In this document: positions 1 to 4,548 of the stretch, piece by piece | Layout of the letters: each line of letters opens with the position of its first letter | Numbering within the stretch: position 1 is the first letter of the stretch | NCBI GenBank assembly: GCA_964560975.1 | Contig: CAZLNE010000062.1 | Location: forward strand, 1 to 12,438 | From: JAAZLA01 sp964560975 | Lineage (GTDB): Bacteria; Spirochaetota; Spirochaetia; Treponematales; Treponemataceae | DNA: 12,438 nt | Reading direction: 5' to 3' | Program-made: the position numbers and the translations under genes | Notes under the pieces: model-generated | Told to the model about the DNA's origin: nothing | The model's database searches: none | What the model saw: only the letters and a program-made list of their open reading frames with translations

Positions 1-7
1 GTTAAGA

Positions 8-43
8 GAAACCTGGTATAGGAATTTTATATAAGGATGAAAG
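8..43 (-). repeat. Degenerate Cas12a-type CRISPR repeat-like sequence, solitary
   Basis: Read without gaps against the terminal repeat at 2188-2223 it matches 25 of 36 positions, and against the intact repeat at 2250-2285 it matches 22 of 36, including 14 consecutive bases (AATTTTATATAAGG on the + strand, 23-36 and 2265-2278). It shares several bases with the decayed terminal repeat that differ from the intact one, which argues for descent from that copy rather than chance. The orientation is the same as in the array. I see no second repeat at the expected spacing to its right; the left side is cut off by the window. The sequence is AT-rich, so a chance or promoter-related similarity cannot be excluded. 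Confidence 0.4.
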
Positions 44-159
44 ATACCTTAGTTTATACAATTATAAAAAAGCAGAAGTATCTGTTCATACATCAAACTA
101 AAAAGAGGGCTGTAATTGACCATTCCGTACTTACTCTTAACGTGCATTCACCTTTTATC

Positions 160-189
160 GCGTGTTTTTACCGCCCCTTGTAAAAACGC
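160..189 (+). terminator. Hairpin upstream of the CLC gene, possible terminator
   Basis: GCG-TG-TTTTTAC and GTAAAAACGC can pair around a CGCCCCTT loop with a two-base bulge, and TTTATT follows. It could end a transcript entering from the left. A weak promoter (TTGTAA at 178-183, 17 bases, TACAGT at 201-206) overlaps its right arm and could start the CLC message. Apart from the repeat-like element at 8-43 I see no gene between 1 and 253. Confidence 0.3.
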
Positions 190-268
190 TTTATTCTCAT
201 TACAGTAGGTTAAATCATTATTTCTACAGATGTATTGAAACGTAAAGAGTTTATTGGAGTTAAAAAAA

Positions 269-1488
269 TTGAACAAAAATCTAGAGAAACCGCTGTACCT
301 TGTAAAATGGACACTCATATGCATTCTAGTCGGACTATGCGCAGGAGCAGCAAGCGCGGTATTTCTTATAACCCTCGATGCTGCATCCTCTTTCCGTAAT
401 GCTCACATCTGGATTGTCATTTTTCTTCCTTTTGCCGGTTTTATCATGTCATTCCTATACCTCAAGTTCGGTACGAACGTCGAGCTCGGCAATAATCTCA
501 TCATCAAAATAATACAAAAACCCGAAGAAAAAATTCCTTTCCGTATGGTTCCCTTTATTTTTCTGTCAACCATTGCTACTCACCTCTTTGGCGGTTCAGG
601 CGGTCGTGAGGGTGTGGGGCTTCAAATGGGAGGAGCTATAGCCGATCAATTTGCACGCCCTTTCAGACTCAATTCCTCAGAGAGAAAGCAGCTGATAATT
701 GCGGGGGTTGCGGCAGGGTTTGGGTCTATTTTCGGCACCCCGATAACCGGTGCCATTTTTGCCCTTGAGTTCTATCTCTTTGGGAATATTAGTCATAGGG
801 CAATTTTCCCTGCATTCATAGCATCCATTACTGCCTGGTATACGACAGAACTTTTAGGGATTACCCATACACACAATGTAATTCCCCTCATCCCCGCTAT
901 TTCTTTTATTAATATTCTATATACAATTGCAGCAGGTATCATATTCGGACTGTGTGCTTGGCTGTTTTGCTTTCTCATGGAAACTACAGGCTCTTTCTTC
1001 AAAAAACGAATACGCTATTCCCCGCTGCGTACCGGAATAGCAGGTTTGGCAATAGCTATTTTTATTCTGGTATCCGGCTCAACACGTTATATAGGGTTGG
1101 GAACTGATGTTATAGAAGAAGCTTTTACACATAAAATACCGATATATGATTTTGCAGTGAAAACCATGACAACAATTATCACCCTCGCTTCGGGATTCAA
1201 AGGAGGCGAGGTTACCCCCTATTCTACATAGGATCAACACTTGGAAACGCGCTGTCAAATATTATCCCCTTACCGTTCGAGCTGCTTGCGGCCATGGGCT
1301 TTATAGCTGTATTTGCAGGCGCAAGCAACACACCAGTCGCATGCATAATTCTCGGCTTCGAGCTCTTTGGACCGCAAAGTGCTGTATTTATTTCTATAGC
1401 CTGTGTTGTGTCATTCATCGTCTCAGGTCAAGCAACAATTTATAAAGCTCAGCACATTGATCAGGATAGTATAGCCCCGTCTATTTAG
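269..1488 (+). pseudogene. CLC-type anion transporter, fluoride (CLC-F)-like, frameshifted
   Basis: This encodes a polytopic membrane protein of the CLC chloride-channel/antiporter family. Reading from TTG 269 (GGAG nine bases before it; TTG 254 in the same frame is the alternative), it carries GNNLI where chloride CLCs have GSGIP, then GGREGVGLQMG with the external gating glutamate, FGTPITGAIFALE, and GFKGGEVTP. From memory, GNNLI and a threonine in the GGxxTP loop mark the CLC-F fluoride/proton antiporter clade, so fluoride export is the likely role. The frame stops at 1229-1231 just after GGEVTP. Adding one base to the five Cs at 1215-1219 restores LFYIGSTLGNALSNIIPLPF and the C-terminal helices through the stop at 1486-1488, for about 406 residues in total, a normal length for the clade. 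The break is therefore a single-base loss, either a mutation or a sequencing error. No fluoride riboswitch was recognised upstream. Confidence 0.8.
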
Positions 1489-1599
1489 AACCAACATACA
1501 TTATTGCAAGAGAAACTACACTAATAACAAAGACAAATTCTACCCTTTCAGTAAGCTCTTTTTCCTCCGTGTCACCGAAAGTGTTCGGGTAATACGTGG
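1481..1599 (-). pseudogene. Possible frameshifted C-terminal tail of the C39-like gene
   Basis: On the minus strand a stop-free stretch reads VTTYYPNTFGDTEEKELTER followed by a hydrophobic run (VEFVFVISVVSLAIMYVG) and ends SK at a TAG (1481-1483). It looks like a charged linker plus one membrane helix. It has no ATG, GTG or TTG at its beginning. It lies one base out of frame with the C39-like gene, whose stop it overlaps, so the simplest reading is a lost base near 1605 that cut a membrane tail off that protein. It also runs five bases past the stop of the convergent CLC gene. It could be chance, but the composition is protein-like. The rest of 1489-1599 shows no terminator I would trust. Confidence 0.4.
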
Positions 1600-2145
1600 T
1601 TACTCGTTATTTCGTGTTCTTCTTAGCTCGAACACCATATAGCCCCGTAATACTCTAAGAAAGATAGCGAGCTTTAATACAAAGGGCATAGGACCTTTAG
1701 TACGAAAAGCCATACTTTTTAAGATCACATCTATATCTTCTGTTTGTTTATACCCGAAGGGATTTGCAATTATCAATGTATTGTTATCAGTGTCTATTCC
1801 AATAATCACTGAATAATGAGATGTGAGATTTGGTTTATTAAAATAATCTTCTGTTAGACAAATGAAGGGAATAGGGATTCCTTCTTTCAATGTTACTTCA
1901 ATGAAGTTCAGCAAATCCTTTTTTCTTTTAACTGCATATGCAATGGTAAAACCCGGCAGATACTTGTTAAAAGCCTTAATAACCTTAGCTGGTGTGGCAC
2001 CCAAGTATCCTAAAGGGAACTCGCTTAAAAGTGCTTCTTCATCAACTTTCGTACCAAAAAAAGATGTTACCATACTTACCGTTGCATACGCACAGGTGTA
2101 TGAGGTTTTTTGTTTTGTTATCTGAAAATTCTTAAGTTTTATCAT
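1600..2145 (-). CDS. C39-like cysteine peptidase domain protein
   Basis: This is a predicted papain-fold cysteine peptidase of the C39 / Peptidase_C39_2 type, 181 residues. Visible in order are Q12 and C18 (KQKTSYTCAYATVSMV, the oxyanion Gln and catalytic Cys), H110 (SHYSVIIGID) and N128 in IIANPFGY, where the family usually has Asp-Pro. C39 domains cleave double-glycine leader peptides when fused to ABC exporters; standalone C39-like proteins mostly have no known substrate. No signal peptide is seen. The start ATG at 2145 has AAGGA nine bases upstream. Transcription probably enters through the decayed CRISPR array: a perfect TATAAT (2250-2245, minus) is formed by the last base of the intact repeat and the first five of the spacer. 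The natural C-terminus may be lost to a frameshift (see 1481-1599). No ABC exporter or bacteriocin precursor is nearby. Confidence 0.7.
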   Translation of the reverse strand: MIKLKNFQITKQKTSYTCAYATVSMVTSFFGTKVDEEALLSEFPLGYLGATPAKVIKAFNKYLPGFTIAYAVKRKKDLLNFIEVTLKEGIPIPFICLTEDYFNKPNLTSHYSVIIGIDTDNNTLIIANPFGYKQTEDIDVILKSMAFRTKGPMPFVLKLAIFLRVLRGYMVFELRRTRNNE

Positions 2146-2187
2146 GACATGCCGTCCTTACATATAAACAGAAAACACAGGAGATAT

Positions 2188-2285
2188 AATACCTATCATA
2201 GAAATTTAATCCAAGGCTGAAACATAGTATCACAGAAAAAGACAATTATATCTACAAGAGTAAAAATTTTATATAAGGCTTAAAC
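2188..2285 (-). CRISPR. Type V-A (Cas12a) CRISPR mini-array: repeat, 26-nt spacer, decayed repeat
   Basis: On the minus strand a 36-nt repeat at 2285-2250 begins GTTTAAGCCTTATATAAAA and ends TTTTTACTCTTGTAGAT. This is the Cas12a repeat plan: GTTTAAG or GTCTAAG start, AT-rich middle, and 3' hairpin where TTTAC pairs with GTAGA (one U-G wobble) around TCTT. A 26-nt spacer (2249-2224) follows, then a second 36-nt unit (2223-2188) that agrees at 20 of its first 25 positions and decays at the 3' end, as terminal repeats often do. The spacer length is within the usual Cas12a range. The array lies two bases after the stop of the cas12a remnant on the same strand. No cas1, cas2 or cas4 is present. 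If transcribed, the spacer would give at most one crRNA, usable only by a Cas12a encoded elsewhere. Confidence 0.85.
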
Positions 2286-2287
2286 GT

Positions 2288-2530
2288 TCACTTGGAAGCG
2301 AAATAAATGACTTCCCAGTCAAAGTGAGCTTTTTCAAGAACAGAATCAATAAAAAACTTATGGTAATTATCAACAATTTTCTTTACATCCTGATAATCTC
2401 TTGCCTTTTTAACATCTGACTCAAGAAGTCCATTCTTTTCAATCCAATAACTTGTCTTTCCCTGAGGAATAAGCTCAAATCTAAGCGTTTTTGATAGCGG
2501 ATACTGTCCTGTAAATTCTGAAAAAAACAT
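2288..2530 (-). pseudogene. cas12a: Cas12a (Cpf1) N-terminal remnant
   Basis: This 80-codon ORF starts at ATG 2530 with AAGGAG six bases upstream. FTGQYPLSKTLRFELIPQGK is the diagnostic opening of Cas12a, and alignment with the AsCas12a N-terminus as recalled (FTNLYQVSKTLRFELIPQGK) continues to LEKAHFDWE against LVQLDWE. Homology then stops and VIYFASK-stop follows. A full Cas12a has about 1200-1300 residues, so more than 90% is gone: most of the REC lobe, RuvC and Nuc. The protein cannot cut DNA. The 26 bases after DWE equal one spacer length and abut the intact repeat, so the last seven codons plus stop are probably spacer DNA. The ribosome binding site and a TATAAT (2576-2571) are kept, so a short peptide could still be made. 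The alternative is a deliberately retained mini-protein, for which I see no support. Confidence 0.85.
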
Positions 2531-2558
2531 AAGAATCTCCTTTTTATTACCCTTTTCA

Positions 2559-2590
2559 GGTAAAATCAAAATTATATTTTCTATTTTACC
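2559..2590. promoter_or_regulatory. AT-rich inverted repeat around the cas12a -10 box
   Basis: GGTAAAAT (2559-2566) and ATTTTACC (2583-2590) are perfectly complementary, and inside them AAAAT and ATTTT pair again around TAT. The centre contains TATAAT on the minus strand (2576-2571), about 34 bases before the ribosome binding site of the cas12a remnant. No convincing -35 is seen. The arrangement suits an operator over the promoter, or a hairpin. The identity of any binding protein is unknown. Confidence 0.4.
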
Positions 2591-2654
2591 ACAGGTACAG
2601 GGTCATATATTGTCCCTGTAAATATTTTTCATCATTTTTATTAAGAAATTTCAT
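2586..2654 (-). CDS. Tiny ORF, 22 codons, upstream of cas12a remnant
   Basis: ATG 2654 is preceded by AGGTGAGG at five bases, a good ribosome binding site, and encodes MKFLNKNDEKYLQGQYMTLY followed by LW. It starts inside the stop (TAATG) of a second small frame, 2654-2749, which encodes about 31 residues (MKRMWTDDRVELKERG...) and lacks a clear ribosome binding site. Upstream in its own frame the reading is open and protein-like (KTEEGEVL), so it may equally be the end of a decayed larger gene. It contains a 7-bp hairpin, TACAGGG with CCCTGTA (2596-2620). I do not recognise it. Confidence 0.25.
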   Translation of the reverse strand: MKFLNKNDEKYLQGQYMTLYLW

Positions 2655-2800
2655 TAAAACCTCACCTTCTTCAGTTTTAAATTTAAATTCACACCCTTTT
2701 CTCCCCTCTCCTTCAGCTCTACCCTATCATCTGTCCACATCCTCTTCATCTGCGGCAAAATTCAGTATTTTCGGGTGTTTTTGTCATGAAGGAATTGTTT

Positions 2801-2826
2801 TAATAGTCCGACCGGTCGGACTATTA
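2801..2826. promoter_or_regulatory. 26-bp perfect palindrome, TetR-type operator-like
   Basis: The sequence is perfectly self-complementary over 26 bases; its core is AGTCCGACCGGTCGGACT. The GACCGGTC centre resembles operators of the TetR/QacR family. A GATAAT hexamer on the minus strand overlaps its left edge as read on that strand, so it could repress leftward transcription toward the small ORFs and cas12a remnant. No TetR-family gene is present in the window. A spurious ORF directly after it on the minus strand (ATGACAAAAACA...) ends after 13 codons. It could also form a hairpin in RNA, but neither side has a proper U-run. Confidence 0.6.
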
Positions 2827-2858
2827 TCATGTAGCATCATCCGTGTTTTCCTCAGTCC

Positions 2859-2890
2859 AAAAAAAAAGGAACCGTCTTGACGACGATTCC
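2859..2890 (-). terminator. Strong intrinsic terminator, leftward
   Basis: On the minus strand GGAATCGTC pairs with GACGGTTCC (9 bp, one G-U) around a five-base loop and is followed by nine Ts. It is the second barrier to leftward transcripts leaving tRNA-Cys. A weaker CGGACC/GGTCCG stem lies between the two terminators at about 2915-2934. Confidence 0.75.
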
Positions 2891-2932
2891 AGTTATATAT
2901 TAAACGGACCCCTGCTTTGCAAAAAGGTCCGG

Positions 2933-2964
2933 AAAAACAAAGAGACTAACAGTAAGTCAGTCTC
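2933..2964 (-). terminator. tRNA-Cys terminator
   Basis: On the minus strand GAGACTGAC pairs with GTTAGTCTC (9 bp, one G-U) around TTACT and is followed by TTTGTTTTT, starting about ten bases after the tRNA 3' end. This is the primary terminator of the tRNA gene. Confidence 0.75.
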
Positions 2965-2974
2965 AATTGTTGAA

Positions 2975-3046
2975 AGGCGCCGCTCGGAATCGAACCGAGG
3001 CATAAAGGTTTTGCAGACCTCTCCCTTACCGCTTGGGTACGGCGCC
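2975..3046 (-). tRNA. tRNA-Cys (GCA)
   Basis: The 72-nt gene folds as a full cloverleaf on the minus strand. The acceptor stem is GGCGCCG with CGGCGCC, the D arm is CCC AAGCGGTAA GGG, the anticodon loop is CTGCAAA (anticodon GCA), and the T arm is CTCGG TTCGATT CCGAG. The discriminator base is U73, the identity element for cysteinyl-tRNA synthetase. CCA is not encoded and must be added afterwards. It has its own promoter and terminator, so it is a single-gene unit. It borders the disturbed region on its left, but no copy of its 3' end is found at 1-2860, so I have no evidence that it served as an integration site. Confidence 0.95.
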
Positions 3047-3083
3047 ATACTTATTGTCTCAGTAATGTCTGAGCGCATTAATG

Positions 3084-3112
3084 AATATAACAAATCCTCT
3101 ACCTTTTGTCTA
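3084..3112 (-). promoter_or_regulatory. Promoter of tRNA-Cys
   Basis: On the minus strand TAGACA (3112-3107) and TATATT (3089-3084) are 17 bases apart, close to the sigma-70 consensus. Transcription would start near 3077, leaving a leader of about 30 nt before the tRNA. Confidence 0.6.
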
Positions 3113-3133
3113 GTCTATACTCAAAAAACTGTG

Positions 3134-3139
3134 TATAAT
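3134..3139 (+). promoter_or_regulatory. -10 box (TATAAT) of the trxB operon
   Basis: A perfect TATAAT ends six bases before the ATG at 3146, so the predicted transcription start falls on or next to the start codon. The -35 region at 17 bases distance (TAGTCT, 3111-3116) is weak and overlaps the -35 of the divergent tRNA promoter. Confidence 0.45.
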
Positions 3140-3145
3140 GACAGA

Positions 3146-3595
3146 ATGTTTGAAATTGAGCCGCGTATAGAACGCATAGAAAAAGAGGGTCAGGCCTATT
3201 TCACCTTGTACTGGTCAAAGCTCACCAAGGCAGATAAATATACTATTACTACTTCGGTCCCCTCCGTTTCCGGTTTGTATGAAATGTACTATGAAGATTA
3301 TGAAAAACAGCTTAACCTTCTCACCATAAATACAGCGTGGCTTGGAGGATTACGTTCTCAGATTCGGCAGGATATTGAGCCGGATTTTAACAAGGCAAAA
3401 AATTTGCGTATTATCCTTGAAAATCTGCCTATTTATTACAGATACTCAATATCGAAAGTATCAGAAGATATTCAGGATGTAGTATGGTTTTTAAATCAGT
3501 CATACTTTGGTGATGCATCAAAGGTCCACGATTCAGGAAGATATAAAAACATTTTTGTAAAGGAAGAAGCTCCCGATAAAATACATTGGGTTTAG
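3146..3595 (+). CDS. Conserved hypothetical protein upstream of trxB
   Basis: This encodes 149 residues, soluble, with no signal peptide or membrane segment. The opening (MFEIEPRIERIEKEGQAYFT) and an aromatic-rich middle (SGLYEMYYEDYEKQLNLLTI) are distinctive, but I recognise no domain. I chose ATG 3146; the frame is open much further left, but that part runs through tRNA-Cys and two terminators and cannot be coding. No ribosome binding site precedes the ATG, and the TATAAT at 3134-3139 implies a leaderless message. GTG 3131 in the same frame is a less likely start. It ends 14 bases before trxB and is probably the first gene of that operon. Confidence 0.7.
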   Translation: MFEIEPRIERIEKEGQAYFTLYWSKLTKADKYTITTSVPSVSGLYEMYYEDYEKQLNLLTINTAWLGGLRSQIRQDIEPDFNKAKNLRIILENLPIYYRYSISKVSEDIQDVVWFLNQSYFGDASKVHDSGRYKNIFVKEEAPDKIHWV

Positions 3596-3609
3596 ATAAA
3601 GGGGATATC

Positions 3610-4548
3610 ATGGCAGAAGCGCAATGGGATTTTGTTATTATTGGTGCAGGAACCGCAGGACTCACCGCTGCTCAATATGGAGCTCGATCTTGTCTAAAAA
3701 CCCTAGTCATAGAGTCTGAGCTTTGCGGAGGGCAGGCATTAAACATTTTTGCACTCGAAAATTATCCTGGACTATATCCGGCGATAAACGGAAACGATTT
3801 CATTGAAACAATGAAAAAACAGGCTTTTGATTTTGGTGCAAAACTAGAAAAAAGAAAACTCATATCAATAGGAAAGAAAGAAAACCTCTTCTATTTAAAA
3901 TCTGATACTGACACGATCACCTGCCACGCGCTGCTCATTGCAACCGGTGCAACTCATCATCAGTTAGGAGTTCCAGGAGAAAAAGAATTCTATGCACACG
4001 GTGTTTCCTACTGTGCAACCTGCGATGGTCCTTTTTTCAGAAAAAAAAGAGTGTTGGTAGTAGGAGGCGGAGATTCGGCTTGTGATGAAGCTAATTACCT
4101 GTCGAGTTTAACCTCACAAATAACACTCGTACACCGGCGTGACACACTAAGGGCACAAAAGGCTGTTGCGGAGCGGGTGTTAACAAATCCGAATATCAAG
4201 GTTTTATTTAATACTATTCTTAAAGAAATCAAAGGAGATACAAAGGTTACTGGCGTTCTCCTTCAAGATACAGTTACAAAAGAAGAAAAATTTATGGAAA
4301 CAGATGGTGTATTCATTTTTACCGGCATGGATCCTCAAACTCAGCTCATAAATACTCTTCCAAAGGATGCAACCGGCTATATCATAACAGATGAAAATAT
4401 GGCGACCTGTATTCCCGGTTTATATTGTGCAGGTGATGTTCGTGCAAAGCCTTTCCGTCAGCTTATAACAGCTGCTTCGGATGGAGCTATTGCGGCGCAC
4501 TGTGCCGAAAAATATATTAGAGAAGTTCTGAAAGAGGCAAATAAGTAA
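3610..4548 (+). CDS. trxB: Thioredoxin reductase (NADPH)
   Basis: This cytosolic flavoenzyme reduces oxidised thioredoxin with NADPH. The 312 residues are the standard length for the low-molecular-weight type. Visible are the FAD-binding GAGTAG (13-18), GGQALNIFALENYPG, the redox-active CATC (C135, C138), the NADPH-binding GGGDSA (152-157) and HRRDTLRA (175-182), and a C-terminal AGDVRAKPFRQLITAASDG that closes the FAD site. The start is ATG 3610 with AAAGGGG five bases upstream; a TTG at 3586 lies inside the preceding gene and lacks a binding site. Its stop overlaps the next start (TAATG), which suggests translational coupling. In a spirochaete it serves thioredoxin-dependent oxidative-stress defence and ribonucleotide reduction. 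Confidence 0.95.
   Translation: MAEAQWDFVIIGAGTAGLTAAQYGARSCLKTLVIESELCGGQALNIFALENYPGLYPAINGNDFIETMKKQAFDFGAKLEKRKLISIGKKENLFYLKSDTDTITCHALLIATGATHHQLGVPGEKEFYAHGVSYCATCDGPFFRKKRVLVVGGGDSACDEANYLSSLTSQITLVHRRDTLRAQKAVAERVLTNPNIKVLFNTILKEIKGDTKVTGVLLQDTVTKEEKFMETDGVFIFTGMDPQTQLINTLPKDATGYIITDENMATCIPGLYCAGDVRAKPFRQLITAASDGAIAAHCAEKYIREVLKEANK

Noticed and set aside
208..238. Second Cas12a-like repeat on the + strand (ATTTCTACAGATGTA)
   Set aside because: It is in the wrong orientation, about seven bases too short between the two conserved parts, and only three of five stem pairs can form.
1..253. Fluoride (crcB) riboswitch upstream of the CLC gene
   Set aside because: GGATG near 35 is the only resemblance; the conserved 3' half and pseudoknot partners are not found, and the inferred promoter at 178-206 leaves no room for it.
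1211..1231. Programmed -1 frameshifting in the CLC gene
   Set aside because: There is no standard slippery heptamer in the correct phase and no clear downstream stimulator; CLC genes are not known to need it. A base loss is simpler.
2740..2800. TetR regulator gene next to the palindrome
   Set aside because: The minus-strand ATG after the palindrome opens a frame of only 13 codons with no resemblance to a TetR DNA-binding domain.
2975..3046. tRNA-Cys as attachment site of an integrated island covering the left part
   Set aside because: No copy of the tRNA 3' end, no integrase and no mobility gene are present between 1 and 2860.
2843..3145. Long + strand reading frame extending the gene at 3146 leftward
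   Set aside because: It runs through the tRNA-Cys gene and both leftward terminators in the opposite sense and has no start signals; only the part from 3146 is protein-like.
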